DNA of 64,000 nt from assembly GCA_002425765.1 (NCBI GenBank), contig DIMW01000015.1, positions 124,001-188,000 on the forward strand, written 5' to 3'. Positions 1-9,169 of the stretch are shown here, one piece after another (position 1 is the first letter of the stretch; each line of letters starts with the position of its first letter). Below the pieces are notes generated by a model. The model was not told the origin of the DNA and did not search any database. It worked only from the letters and a program-made list of their open reading frames with translations. Position numbers and translations under genes: made by a program. Source of the DNA: Spirochaetaceae bacterium UBA5556 (GTDB taxonomy: Bacteria > Spirochaetota > Spirochaetia > Treponematales > Rectinemataceae).

Positions 1-1
1 G

Positions 2-613
2 GTGGTCCTCGATGTCGCCTATGGCGGGGGCAGGGTCGGCTCGACGTTCCTCGACACGGGCAACGCCTATTACACCGATTTCTCAAGCTATTACCCGTAC
101 AACCCGGAAAAGGCGACACAGCTTCTGAAAGACGCGGGCGTAGGCAGCAGGGCGTTCACCATCACCGTGCCGCAGAACTATCCTCTGCACGTGAAGGCGG
201 CCGAGCTCATGCAGCAGATGCTCACCAAGGTCGGCATGAACGTAAAAATACAGCTCGTCGACTGGTCGACCTGGCTCTCAAGCGTGTACAGCGGCGGGAA
301 CTACGATTTTACGGTCATCGGACATACGGGCAAACTCGATCCCGACGGGACTCTGGCCGGCTATGGCGCCGGCAGATATGTCAAATGGTACCACGCGACG
401 GTAGATGCCAAAATAAAAGAGGCGGCGACGATTTCCGATTTTGCCTCGCGCAAGAAACTGTACACCGATGCGCTCGAGATTATGGCGAAGGAAGTTCCCT
501 TCGTGTACATTGGAACATCGTACCGATATGTGGGAACGCGGGCGAATGTGTTCGACTTCCGGATGACGCCGAACCTCGACACATTCGATTTCAGGTGGAC
601 GGAGATGCGGTGA
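2..613 (+). CDS. Peptide ABC transporter substrate-binding protein (family 5), C-terminal part
   Basis: The window opens inside this gene, so only the last ~203 residues are seen and the true start lies upstream. The visible part reads like the C-terminal lobe of family 5 extracellular solute-binding proteins (oligopeptide, dipeptide or nickel type): a YNPEKA...LLKDAGV segment, then QQMLTKVGMNVKIQLVDW and a closing block on tyrosine-rich strands. Such proteins deliver peptides or related solutes to a DppB/DppC permease pair. The next gene, 3 bases downstream, is a DppC-type permease, which supports the call. Substrate cannot be told from this fragment. Confidence 0.85.
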   Translation: MVLDVAYGGGRVGSTFLDTGNAYYTDFSSYYPYNPEKATQLLKDAGVGSRAFTITVPQNYPLHVKAAELMQQMLTKVGMNVKIQLVDWSTWLSSVYSGGNYDFTVIGHTGKLDPDGTLAGYGAGRYVKWYHATVDAKIKEAATISDFASRKKLYTDALEIMAKEVPFVYIGTSYRYVGTRANVFDFRMTPNLDTFDFRWTEMR

Positions 614-616
614 ACT

Positions 617-1441
617 ATGGTGCTGAGAAAAGCTCGAAGGCTCCTGTTTTCGCTTGCGTCGTTGTATCTGCTGGTGCTCGTGGCATTGGCGATCGCGGCG
701 CCGCGGGTGTCGCCCTACAGCCCGACGGAGCAGTTTCTGGACAGGCGGTTTCACGCTCCAGGACCCGCGAATTTTCTCGGCACCGATAATTTCGGCAGAG
801 ACATTCTGACAAGGATACTATATGGCTCGCGGTCGGCGCTGGTCGTCGGCATCGTGACGGTTTCGGTCGCGCTTCTGTTGGGCGGCGCTGTCGGGCTGAC
901 CGCGGGCATGGGACCGCCGGCTCTCGACAGCGCGCTCATGCTCCTCATGGACAGTGTGCTCTCGTTTCCCACGATACTGCTCGCGATCACTATCGTGTCG
1001 TTCATGGGCTACGGGCTTGTGCAGGTGATGCTAGCATTAGGAATTATCAGTAGTCCGATCTTCGCGCGCCTCATACGGGCGGAGACGCTCTCAATAAAAA
1101 CCGAGGGCTATATAGAGGCGGCCCGGGCGCTCGGCACGGGACCCGTAAAAATTGTGTTCAGGCACATCATTCCGAATATCATGAGCAAGGTGATTGTGCA
1201 GTGCTCCCTCACCTTCGCCCAGGCGGTGGTCGTCGAATCCTCGCTGTCGTTCCTCGGGGTGGGAATTCAGCCGCCCGCCGCGAGCTGGGGGCTCATGCTC
1301 AAAGACGCGCGCAACTACCTCGTGCAGGCGCCATGGATGGCCATCTACCCCGGGCTCTGTCTCGCGCTCACGGTGCTCTCCTTCAATATCATCGGTGATT
1401 CTCTTTCGGAGCAGTTCAACCCCCGCCTCAACGATTCATGA
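617..1441 (+). CDS. Peptide ABC transporter permease, DppC/OppC type
   Basis: Inner-membrane permease of a peptide/nickel-type ABC importer. The 274-residue product has an N-terminal membrane segment followed by the DppC-typical block LGTDNFGRDILTRILYGSR (residues ~54-72), several hydrophobic helices, and the EAA loop for ATPase contact (EAARALGTGPVKIVFRHIIPN, about residues 173-193). It starts 3 bases after the binding-protein gene, so the two are co-transcribed. No DppB partner or ATPase gene follows; they must lie upstream or elsewhere. Downstream sequence is degraded, so the operon may have been truncated at its 3' end. Confidence 0.88.
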   Translation: MVLRKARRLLFSLASLYLLVLVALAIAAPRVSPYSPTEQFLDRRFHAPGPANFLGTDNFGRDILTRILYGSRSALVVGIVTVSVALLLGGAVGLTAGMGPPALDSALMLLMDSVLSFPTILLAITIVSFMGYGLVQVMLALGIISSPIFARLIRAETLSIKTEGYIEAARALGTGPVKIVFRHIIPNIMSKVIVQCSLTFAQAVVVESSLSFLGVGIQPPAASWGLMLKDARNYLVQAPWMAIYPGLCLALTVLSFNIIGDSLSEQFNPRLNDS

Positions 1442-1504
1442 TGAGGAAGATTTTTGGGATATGCACATCTGTCTAATTTCTGATATCTTTATCGATATCA
1501 ATAG

Positions 1505-1717
1505 AATCGGGAGGGGCGGATCATTGACAGTCTGCTCTCCCTCGAAGCGTTGCGTTTAAGACTTGGTTATCTTATCATAGCAGACGACATCCCGAACGAT
1601 TATCAATTGACACTCGAGACCATACACAACCTCTCATCAGAAGCAGATCGCACAGTCCTCTTTGCCTTCGGAACCATGATAAAATCGCAACTGTTGAGCC
1701 TCATGCAAAAGTTCTAG
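1505..1717 (+). pseudogene. Unassigned coding remnant
   Basis: An open stretch of 70 codons without a convincing start codon or ribosome site. Its translation is protein-like (hydrophobic and acidic segments such as LRLGYLIIADDIPNDYQL) and ends at a TAG. I do not recognise the family. Because it follows a truncated transporter locus and precedes a broken transposase, a decayed gene end is more likely than a functional small gene. Confidence 0.3.
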
Positions 1718-1802
1718 GATGAATGAATTTTAATGAAACGCGGGGACAAGCGCTGGAGAATGGAGTTACCAGGACGACCATACACGAGAGGATGTCCCCG
1801 CG

Positions 1803-2330
1803 ATGAAAGGTATAGCCGGAATTCTTGGCGGCATGCACATGCTGCTCGAGCTGAGCTTCGATCTTCAAGACGGTTTTGAAAAATAGCTTACCGCGGCACA
1901 AAAGACCTTTCTTGCAATGTTACCTGTGATCGAAGAGAAGCCCTGTCTGCCGTATCAGGAAGAAGATCATTATGGCTGGCCTGCATATAATGACCTATCG
2001 ATTGTTTGGGCATTTTTTGCGAAGTCGTTTTTTGGGATACAAAGCATGGCGAACTGCTTAGAGGTGATGGTCTCCAAATATTATGCAGACAGGATTGTCG
2101 GCCACGTCTCGCGGGACTCCACAGTCCTTGTGGCACAGGAGAAGCCAGACAACACAAAATCAGAGGGGCCGGTACGAAAGGTTCCAGACCATCGCCGGGG
2201 GAGATCGCACAGGGAGGAACAAAGGCCACAGACCTGTCCCGCTGCTCTCCACCAGCAGCGGGACAGGTCTTCATCAGTAGCAGCGTTGGGCCATATTCCT
2301 ACAGTGTGTTCTTGGGGTGTAAGAAGAGCG
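1803..2330 (+). pseudogene. Decayed transposase (IS1182/IS4-like)
   Basis: Forward-strand translation gives a transposase-like N-terminus with an in-frame stop after about 27 codons. It then continues LTAAQKTFLAMLPVIEEK and AYNDLSIVWAFFAKSFFGIQ, resembling the N-terminal region of IS1182/IS4-like transposases (pattern RPPY..FPFVRAFFAK.FF.IQTT). The reading then jumps to a VSRDSTVLVAQEKP segment that corresponds to the RDSTAIEAREKP block normally well downstream. The middle is therefore deleted, and later sequence is frameshifted (a REEQRP trace of the usual GRP-KGE-RPPK motif). It is clearly non-functional. Family assignment is from memory of motifs; broken status is directly visible. Confidence 0.6.
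2231..2269 (+). repeat. Perfect 16-bp inverted repeat with 7-nt loop
   Basis: GACCTGTCCCGCTGCT at 2231-2246 is followed by a 7-base loop and its exact reverse complement at 2254-2269. It lies inside the decayed transposase. No T-run follows, so a simple intrinsic terminator is unlikely; it may be a scar or small palindromic element. Confidence 0.6.
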
Positions 2331-2723
2331 CGCGGGGAAATATGTCGTACTGGAAAGGGTATACAATGTATTTTGATCTTGATATAGACATGTACATTAT
2401 CAAAAGCGAGTGCACATCAGATCCACTGAATTCGTTTGCCTCCGTCTTGGGTATTTAAAAAGATAGCCTGGCCAGGAGGATTCTTCCCTTGAAATAGCAA
2501 AAACGCTACAATGTTATAAACTTGGTTCCGATGGAACTAATATTCGGTCGGAATTAGGCAACAAAGATTGGTAAATTGGAAGATCAGATTTTGTAAAAAT
2601 TTGAGATAGTAAATGTTGACAAGGATTGAATAGTATTATTTCATATCATGAATATTTCGCAGCAAAAGTTTGGGCTAATTCGTGCTGCATGACACATGGT
2701 TTCTTTCAAGGAAGGAGCGATAG
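2331..2723. other. Gene-free AT-rich spacer upstream of the aldehyde dehydrogenase
   Basis: No coding region is supported here. The stretch is AT-rich and includes a TTGACA at 2616-2621 but no well-spaced -10 box, so I do not call a promoter. A short stem (CTAAT...ATTAG-like arms around 2540-2560) is the only structure seen. A purine-rich AAGGAAGGAG ribosome site (about 2708-2717) precedes the next gene. Confidence 0.4.
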
Positions 2724-4109
2724 ATGACAGATAGTCTCAATGAGATGGTGGCGCGCGGACGTGCGGCACAGGAGAAGATTGAGTTTTGGACCCAAGAACA
2801 AGTGGACGAAATGGTGGCGGCCGTGGGTTGGGAGGTGTACAAACGAGAGCATGCAGAGGCCTGTGCGAAGCTCGCCATTGAAGAGACGGGGATGGGCGTC
2901 TATGAAGACAAGGTGCTGAAGCACCAGAAGAAGACACTGGGGACATTACGCGACCTAGAGGGATTGAAGACGGTAGGAGTGGTAGAAGAAGACAAGGGGA
3001 GAGGTCTGTTGAAGATAGCGAAACCGGTGGGGGTGGTGGGTGTAATCACACCAGTGACGAATGCCTCGTCGACACTGACGGTGAACGGGCTTTCGATATT
3101 GAAGACGCGGAATGCAGTGATATTTGCGCCTCATCCGAAAGCGAAAAAAACGTGTGAGTTGACTGCGAACTATATGAGGGCGGGGTTACGGAAGGTCGGG
3201 GCGCCAGAAGACTTGGTACTGAATATCAAAGAGCCGACGATTGAATTGACGCAAGAGTTGATGAAAATTGCGGATTTGGTGGTTGCCACTGGGGGAGCGC
3301 AGTTGGTAAAGGTCGCATATTCGAGCGGGAAGCCGGCATATGGGGTAGGAGCGGGGAACTCGGTGGTAGTGGTGGATGAAACGGCGGATTTGAAAGATGC
3401 GGCAACCAAGATACGTAACGGCAAGATATTTGATAATGCGACGAGCTGTTCATCGGAGAATTCAGTGGTTATTCAGGCGGGAGTCTACGAAAGGATGGTT
3501 GGTTACCTGGAAGAGCTGGGCGGGTACATGTGTAACGCTGAGGAGAAGAAGCGTTTGAGGGCAGTGATGTGGCCTGACGGAGAGCATTTGAGCCGGGAAG
3601 TGGTAGGGCAGAGGGCGCAGAAGATAGCGACATTGGCTGGGATACCGATGGAGGCAGAGAAGAATTTTCTGATGGTCAGAGGAGAGGCGGTGGGACCTGC
3701 AGACTTATTTTCCGGGGAGAAGTTGTCGCCAGTGTTGACGGTCTGGAAGTATGAAGAATTTGAGGAAGCGGTCTGCCTGGTACGGGATATCACTCGGTAT
3801 TCGGGATATGGACACTCCTGCGGCATACATACGACCAATGATGCCCATATGCTTGAGCTGGCAATGCGTGTGCGTGTAAGCCGCATTATGGTCCGCCAGA
3901 CACAAGTGTTTGGGAACTCGGGGAATTATGATAATGGGATGCCATTTGGACTGACCTTGGGATGTGGAACATGGGGTGGGAATATAGTATCGGAGAATAT
4001 TCACTGGAAACATTTTCTGAACACAACATGGGTCTCCATGCCCATAGCGCCGATTGTTCCCGATGAGAAAAAGATATTCGGTGCCCATTGGAAGAAATAC
4101 GGCAAATGA
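2724..4109 (+). CDS. CoA-acylating aldehyde dehydrogenase (SauS-like)
   Basis: Member of the aldehyde dehydrogenase superfamily that oxidises an aldehyde to an acyl-CoA with NAD(P)+. At 461 residues it has the length of short CoA-acylating enzymes such as sulfoacetaldehyde dehydrogenase SauS and the EutE/PduP group. Visible motifs are PVTNASSTLTVNGLSILKTRN (nucleotide-binding/catalytic Asn region), a Gly-rich VATGGAQLVK and the catalytic cysteine in NATSCSSENS (Cys242). Ribosome site AAGGAAGGAG lies upstream. The neighbouring panB/fhs unit and the downstream aminotransferase and PduL suggest a semialdehyde made by transamination, for example malonate semialdehyde; that is inference. Sulfoacetaldehyde is an alternative substrate. 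Confidence 0.82.
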   Translation: MTDSLNEMVARGRAAQEKIEFWTQEQVDEMVAAVGWEVYKREHAEACAKLAIEETGMGVYEDKVLKHQKKTLGTLRDLEGLKTVGVVEEDKGRGLLKIAKPVGVVGVITPVTNASSTLTVNGLSILKTRNAVIFAPHPKAKKTCELTANYMRAGLRKVGAPEDLVLNIKEPTIELTQELMKIADLVVATGGAQLVKVAYSSGKPAYGVGAGNSVVVVDETADLKDAATKIRNGKIFDNATSCSSENSVVIQAGVYERMVGYLEELGGYMCNAEEKKRLRAVMWPDGEHLSREVVGQRAQKIATLAGIPMEAEKNFLMVRGEAVGPADLFSGEKLSPVLTVWKYEEFEEAVCLVRDITRYSGYGHSCGIHTTNDAHMLELAMRVRVSRIMVRQTQVFGNSGNYDNGMPFGLTLGCGTWGGNIVSENIHWKHFLNTTWVSMPIAPIVPDEKKIFGAHWKKYGK

Positions 4110-4133
4110 GTAGCAGATGAGCTTATTTTATTG

Positions 4134-4162
4134 TTGTATCCTCAAAAATTTCAGTCTATAAT
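4134..4162 (+). promoter_or_regulatory. Sigma-70 type promoter for panB-fhs
   Basis: TTGTAT at 4134-4139 and a perfect TATAAT at 4157-4162 are separated by 17 bases, in the 86-base gap between the aldehyde dehydrogenase gene and panB. This suggests panB-fhs can be transcribed on its own. Confidence 0.55.
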
Positions 4163-4195
4163 TATTTAGCTATTTAATCATCAAGGAGGCCTACC

Positions 4196-5056
4196 ATGGC
4201 AGATGAAGTACAAAAACTCTCCATCCCTGATCTTGTCACGATGAAGAGAGAAGGCAAAAAGATATCAATGATTACAGCCTATTCGTATCCTCAAGGTTTG
4301 CTTGTGGATGAGGCGGGGATTGATATAATTCTGGTCGGGGACAGTCTCGGCATGGTCGAACTTGGGTACAGCGGGACGACGCCGGTTACCATGGATGAAA
4401 TGCTCGCCCACATTAAGCCTGTTACCCGTGGAGTGAAACGGGCCCATGTGGTGGGAGACATGCCGTTCATGTCATATAATATTTCAGTGGAGCAAGCGAT
4501 TACGAACGCGGGCATTCTGTACAAAGACGGAGCATGCGATTCGATCAAGCTCGAGGGTGGACAAGAAATGGCAAAGACCGTTGAGGCGATTGTACGCGCC
4601 GGCATTCCTACCTTTGGGCATATCGGGCTTACGCCCCAGACGGCGGGCATGCTTGGTGGCTTCAAGGTGCAGGGGAAGTCTCTTGATGCCGCAAGAAAAG
4701 TGATCGATGACGCGATAGCCATTGATGAGGCCGGCGCGTTCGCCATAGTTCTTGAAGCTATCCCGCGGCAGCTCGCAAAGATTATTTCCCAGAAAGTGAA
4801 AGGCATAACCATCGGCATTGGTGCCGGCATGGAGTGTGATGGTCAGGTGCTCGTTCTGCATGATATTTTAGGCCTCTTCAAACGGTTCACGCCGAAGTTT
4901 GTCAAAGTCTATGCGAATACATGGGATTATCAGCTTAAGGGTGTCAAAGATTTTATTGATGCCGTGAAGGAACAGCAATTCCCGTCCGACGAATACACGT
5001 TCACCATGAAAGAAGACGTGATAAACGAACTTAGAAAGTATGCAGGCGTTGAATAA
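4196..5056 (+). CDS. panB: 3-methyl-2-oxobutanoate hydroxymethyltransferase
   Basis: Catalyses reversible transfer of a hydroxymethyl group between 5,10-methylene-tetrahydrofolate plus 2-ketoisovalerate and ketopantoate. The 286-residue protein has the family's usual length. Near the N-terminus are LVGDSLGMVELGY (Mg2+-binding Asp in GDSLG) and VVGDMPFMSY, then GHIGLTPQTAGMLGGFKVQG and late GIGAGMECDGQVLVLHD. Start is an ATG behind AAGGAGG. fhs follows 17 bases later, forming one transcript. panC and panD, its normal biosynthetic partners, are absent. Grouping with formate-THF ligase, PanE and an amidohydrolase suggests it may work backwards, splitting ketopantoate; direction is inference. Confidence 0.95.
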   Translation: MADEVQKLSIPDLVTMKREGKKISMITAYSYPQGLLVDEAGIDIILVGDSLGMVELGYSGTTPVTMDEMLAHIKPVTRGVKRAHVVGDMPFMSYNISVEQAITNAGILYKDGACDSIKLEGGQEMAKTVEAIVRAGIPTFGHIGLTPQTAGMLGGFKVQGKSLDAARKVIDDAIAIDEAGAFAIVLEAIPRQLAKIISQKVKGITIGIGAGMECDGQVLVLHDILGLFKRFTPKFVKVYANTWDYQLKGVKDFIDAVKEQQFPSDEYTFTMKEDVINELRKYAGVE

Positions 5057-5073
5057 CAAAGAGGAGGTTTTTC

Positions 5074-6837
5074 ATGTCGGTCATCCGTAGAACTCCAGTC
5101 CCGCAGGATGTTGACATAGCACAGTCTGCGAACATTCAACCGATTTCAGAAATTGCGGCGCGATATGGGTTGGAAGAGCGCTTTCTAGAACATTATGGCA
5201 ATGATAAGGCAAAAGTTCGCCTTGAGTTTCTCTCTGAAAAGAGAGGCCCGGTAAAGCGCGCAAAGTACATTGATGTTACCGCCATAACCCCCACACCGCT
5301 GGGCGAGGGGAAAACCACCACGACAATTGGTCTTGCCCAGGGTTTAGGATTCATCGGGAAAAAATCGATCGCCACCATCCGTCAACCATCGATGGGCCCT
5401 ACATTTGGCATTAAAGGTGGCGCTGCGGGAGGCGGCTACAGCCAGATTGTTCCCATGACAGACTTCAATTTGCACCTCACAGGCGATATCCACGCAGTTT
5501 CAGCGGCGCATAATCTCTGTACGGCGGCGCTTGATGCGCGAATATATCATGAGAGCAGATGGTCGGAATCTTATTTTGAAAAGCTTGGCATCAAAAAACT
5601 CAACATTGATTCCTATTCTATCCTCTGGCGGCGTGTAGTCGATATGAATGACCGAACGCTCAGGAAGATCGTTATTGGAATGGGTGGCCTGGATAATGGT
5701 CCACTGCGCGAAGCTGGCTTCGATATTTCGGTAGCGAGCGAAGTAATGGCAGTGCTTGCGCTTGCCACAAGTCTCGAGGATCTCCGAAAACGCCTGGGTA
5801 GGATTGTTGTCGCGCTTGATAGATCGGGCAACGCCATCACTACCGAAGATCTGGGTGTTGCAGGGGCAATGACCATTCTTATGAAAGATGCGTTGAAACC
5901 CAATGCGCTTCAGACTCTTGAAGAACAACTTGCCTTCGTACATGCCGGCCCCTTTGCCAACATTGCTCATGGCAATTCCTCAATTGTCGCCGACCTGATC
6001 GCAACACAGATAGCGGATTACGTGATAACAGAATCGGGTTTTGGAGCAGATATGGGGTTTGAAAAATTTATGGATATCAAGTGCCGGGCATCTGGCATCA
6101 TGCCAGATGCAGTGGTGCTCGTGGCGACGGTGAGGGCCCTGAAGATGCATGGTGGCGGTCCTAAAGTTGTTCCAGGCAAGTCCCTTCCTATTGCATATAC
6201 GCAGGAGAATATCGAGCTCTTGCGGAAGGGGCTAAGCAATCTGATTGCTCATATTGCGGTTATCAAGAAATATGGCCTGCCTGTGGTGGTGTCCATCAAT
6301 TCGTTCCCCACCGACACGGAGGCCGAACATGAGCTCATTCGTACTGCTGCCTTGGAAGCGGGCGCTTTTGATGCGGTAGTGTCAAAAGGTTGGGCACTGG
6401 GCGGAGAGGGGACTGCGGATTTGGCGCTGGCGGTAGACAAAGCTGTTTCTGTTTCCCATGAGGCTAAATTGCTCTATCCGCTGGAGCTGTCACTCAAAGA
6501 AAAAATCGAAGTTATTGCCAGGGAGGTCTATGGTGCCGGATCGGTTACATATACTGATGATGCAAACGAAGCAATCGAGAAATATACGACACTCGGCTAT
6601 GGCAATTTCCCAATCTGCATGGCCAAGACGCAGTATTCTTTCTCCCATGACCCCACACTGAAAGGCGCGCCCAAAGGGTTTGTATTCCCGGTGAGGGAAG
6701 TGCGATTGTCAGCAGGTGCAGGCTTTATTGTTCCCATTACGGGAGATATCACCACGATGCCTGGGCTTCCTTCAAAGCCAGCCTTCATCGGCATGGATAT
6801 CGACACGAAGACAGGAAGGATTACCGGCTTGTCCTGA
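5074..6837 (+). CDS. fhs: Formate--tetrahydrofolate ligase
   Basis: Interconverts formate + THF + ATP and 10-formyl-THF + ADP + Pi. The product is 587 residues, slightly longer than the usual ~556-560 because of an N-terminal extension. Diagnostic blocks are the P-loop TPLGEGKTTTTIGLAQGLG, PSMGPTFGIKGGAAGGGYSQ and HLTGDIHAVSAAHNL. It is the second gene after panB (17-base gap, GAGGAGG ribosome site) and ends at a shared terminator. In this setting it could run towards formate, recovering ATP from the C1 unit released by PanB; an FolD-type enzyme would be needed from elsewhere in the genome. Confidence 0.95.
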   Translation: MSVIRRTPVPQDVDIAQSANIQPISEIAARYGLEERFLEHYGNDKAKVRLEFLSEKRGPVKRAKYIDVTAITPTPLGEGKTTTTIGLAQGLGFIGKKSIATIRQPSMGPTFGIKGGAAGGGYSQIVPMTDFNLHLTGDIHAVSAAHNLCTAALDARIYHESRWSESYFEKLGIKKLNIDSYSILWRRVVDMNDRTLRKIVIGMGGLDNGPLREAGFDISVASEVMAVLALATSLEDLRKRLGRIVVALDRSGNAITTEDLGVAGAMTILMKDALKPNALQTLEEQLAFVHAGPFANIAHGNSSIVADLIATQIADYVITESGFGADMGFEKFMDIKCRASGIMPDAVVLVATVRALKMHGGGPKVVPGKSLPIAYTQENIELLRKGLSNLIAHIAVIKKYGLPVVVSINSFPTDTEAEHELIRTAALEAGAFDAVVSKGWALGGEGTADLALAVDKAVSVSHEAKLLYPLELSLKEKIEVIAREVYGAGSVTYTDDANEAIEKYTTLGYGNFPICMAKTQYSFSHDPTLKGAPKGFVFPVREVRLSAGAGFIVPITGDITTMPGLPSKPAFIGMDIDTKTGRITGLS

Positions 6838-6850
6838 TAATTTTCTTCAG

Positions 6851-6901
6851 AAAAATGGCCGCCTTGGATTGCTCAGAAGTAATTTCAAGGCAGCCATTTT
6901 T
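6851..6901 (+). terminator. Bidirectional intrinsic terminator between fhs and the OFA transporter
   Basis: Arms at 6851-6866 and 6886-6901 pair over 16 positions with one mismatch around a ~19-base loop. There is a T-run after the right arm and an A-run at the left arm, so the stem can end transcription from both convergent genes. Confidence 0.8.
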
Positions 6902-6922
6902 TATCGTGATGAACTTTTTATA

Positions 6923-8236
6923 TTATGAGTTCGTGGCCTTCTCCTGCTGCCTCTTTGGAGCTGGAGTCAATATTGAGAAGATAAAGCCAAGAGCGATAAA
7001 GGCGATTCCTACAATAAAAGAAAGCATCGAAGCCTGAGATGGATTCTTATCCTTGATGAATGCCGTAATCTGAGGACCGATAACTCCTCCGAGTGACCAT
7101 GCAGTCAAGACGACGCCATACATGATTGTCATTTTTTGCGGGCCAAATAATTCGGAAATTGTTGCGGGCATGATGCCGAATCCTCCTCCATAACAGAGCA
7201 GAATCCAGCAGAAGAAAAGGGCGAAAAGCCAAGGGTTCTTTGTAAATATGAGTAAAAAGAAAATGATGAGTTCGCTTCCGAGCATGAATCGATAGGTCCT
7301 TATTCTTCCTGCTCTGTCGGATATGGTGCCCCATAGCAGCCGGCCTAGGCCATTGAAGAGAGAAGTGATCGCAATCAGAGAGGCGCCCATTGAAGCGAGT
7401 GTCTGTGGAGTCAATGAAGGGTCAATATTGTGTAGGAGTTCTTGGAACATTGGCGATTGAAAACCAATAATGGATATTCCCGCACTGATATTGCAGAAAA
7501 GCACCATCCATACCGCGAGGAATTTTTTTGAAAAAATATCACTCGAGGCCTGCTTCAAGGATATATAGGAATCACCGGCCGGTGCTGGCGCCGGGTTTTT
7601 GGGAGTACCAGGCGAATGAAGAGCCTCTTTTTGTGCAGGAATAGGGATCTGGGAGGGGTTTTTCATTGTTAAGGAAGCAGGGATTGTTATACATGCAAAG
7701 AGCATCGCAAAAGTAAGAAAAGTCTTTACAAGACTTCCTCCGTATAAGCCCATGAAAATGGGCGCAAGCACCTTACTCATGAAAAGTGCCCCAAAGCCAA
7801 ATCCCATTATGACCATGCCGGTCGCAAATCCTTTTTTATCCGGGAACCATTTGGCAACCGTAGTAACTGGAGTCACGTATCCGAGCCCAAGCCCTGAACC
7901 ACCGATGACACCGTACCCGATATACAGAAGAGCCAGCGACTTGATTGAAAGCGCGATACTTGCGAGCAAATATCCGATACTAAAAAGAATACTTCCAGTA
8001 AGAGCCATCTTCCTTGGACCCGTTTTGGGAAGCAGAACGCCTCCAATGGCAGCAGCGATACCGATAAAGAATATCGCGAGTGAAAACGTTAAGGAAACCT
8101 GGGCATTGTTCCACCCGAAATCCTGCATGATCGGGCCCTGAAAGTAACTCCACGCGTATACGGTCCCGAAGCAGATCATCAGAATTGTGGCTGTAAAGAC
8201 AAGATACCATCTGTGCATGGTTCTTGAATTATTCAT
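6923..8236 (-). CDS. OFA-family major facilitator (oxalate/formate antiporter type)
   Basis: A 437-residue, 12-helix MFS transporter. The N-terminus reads RWYLVFTATILMICFGTVYAWSYF, typical of the OFA family. The A-motif-like loop (GPRKMALTG), the GSGLGLGYVTPV segment and the second-half SDRAGRIRT loop are present, with a charged linker in the middle (~residues 200-230). OFA members exchange or carry small carboxylates such as oxalate, formate, pyruvate or lactate. It is convergent with fhs, so export of formate or a keto acid is plausible, but substrate cannot be read from sequence. A GGAGG ribosome site precedes the ATG. Confidence 0.85.
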   Translation of the reverse strand: MNNSRTMHRWYLVFTATILMICFGTVYAWSYFQGPIMQDFGWNNAQVSLTFSLAIFFIGIAAAIGGVLLPKTGPRKMALTGSILFSIGYLLASIALSIKSLALLYIGYGVIGGSGLGLGYVTPVTTVAKWFPDKKGFATGMVIMGFGFGALFMSKVLAPIFMGLYGGSLVKTFLTFAMLFACITIPASLTMKNPSQIPIPAQKEALHSPGTPKNPAPAPAGDSYISLKQASSDIFSKKFLAVWMVLFCNISAGISIIGFQSPMFQELLHNIDPSLTPQTLASMGASLIAITSLFNGLGRLLWGTISDRAGRIRTYRFMLGSELIIFFLLIFTKNPWLFALFFCWILLCYGGGFGIMPATISELFGPQKMTIMYGVVLTAWSLGGVIGPQITAFIKDKNPSQASMLSFIVGIAFIALGFIFSILTPAPKRQQEKATNS

Positions 8237-8358
8237 AGAATCCTCCTATAAAACATTAATACGTCACCACGACCCCCAGCTATGGACTCATGTTTTTATC
8301 AACGTGCCAATCAGGCTGATTGTTGCCTTTGTACTTTCTGGCTAGCTCATTGACCACA

Positions 8359-9066
8359 TTAATGCAGCTTTCCGCTCAAGATTCTTATCATGTATAAGCC
8401 CAATATTGAATTCCCCTGCATCAGCATTCCCCCCACAATCCGCGACGTCTTCCTCGCCATCTCTATGTAGGAGGCATACTCCTTGTCATCTCCAAGCCGC
8501 CGAATATCATTCATAGCCCTCGTATGCTTTATTAAGGATGTCTTCGTATCTTTCGCTCCCAGGGATACCAATAGCCCATGAATCTCATTCTTTATCGTCA
8601 TTTGTGCATTCACTATGGTCCTGAGTACTTGCAAAAACCGCTGCAGCTCCTCTTCTCTGAGCACCGCTGTGCCTCAGACAATATATTCTTTGCCCGGAAC
8701 TCGGCAATCATCGCCACTTTGTTGCTTGTCCGTCTTCTCCATCGCCCCATTAATCACCTTGAGTTTCAGGGTATTGAATACTACCATCGGGTACTCTTCT
8801 GCTTCTACGACATGCTTAAAGTATTGCGTGCTCCTTGTCGACTCCACCACAAGATGTTTCTCTATGCCACTCCTCTCCCTATTCACCAGGACGCTTTATA
8901 AACGCCCCATACCATTTGGGTCGACACGTACTTCTCATACACTCCTGAGACGTTTCCCTTCCGGACATACACCGTGAACCGTGTCGTGTGCAGGCCTACC
9001 CCAATCTCGATCCTCATCGCTTCTTTCTTCCCTCCGGAACCAAATATCTATGGCAACAAAGGCCAT
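8359..9066 (-). pseudogene. Decayed IS110-family transposase
   Basis: Reverse-strand pieces in different frames add up to an IS110 transposase. The N-terminal piece reads VGLHTTRFTVYVRKGN; the middle reads VVESTRSTQYFKHVVEAEE and NTLKLKVINGAMEKTDKQ (the IS110 'K-KTDK-DA' block); the end reads NEIHGLLVSLGAKDTKTS. Stops and frameshifts separate the pieces, so no product is expected. It lies between the convergent fhs/OFA pair and the aminotransferase operon and separates the two halves of the catabolic block. Confidence 0.7.
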
Positions 9067-9169
9067 TCTCCTAGAAACCATGCCGAACAGTAACCATATA
9101 CTTTGTCTTATCTTAATGTAGCAATAGAAGTTATTTTTATACATCTTTTAGCAGCAAAAAATATATTTA

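Noticed and set aside
2231..2269. Intrinsic terminator
   Set aside because: The hairpin is strong, but no T-run follows on either side.
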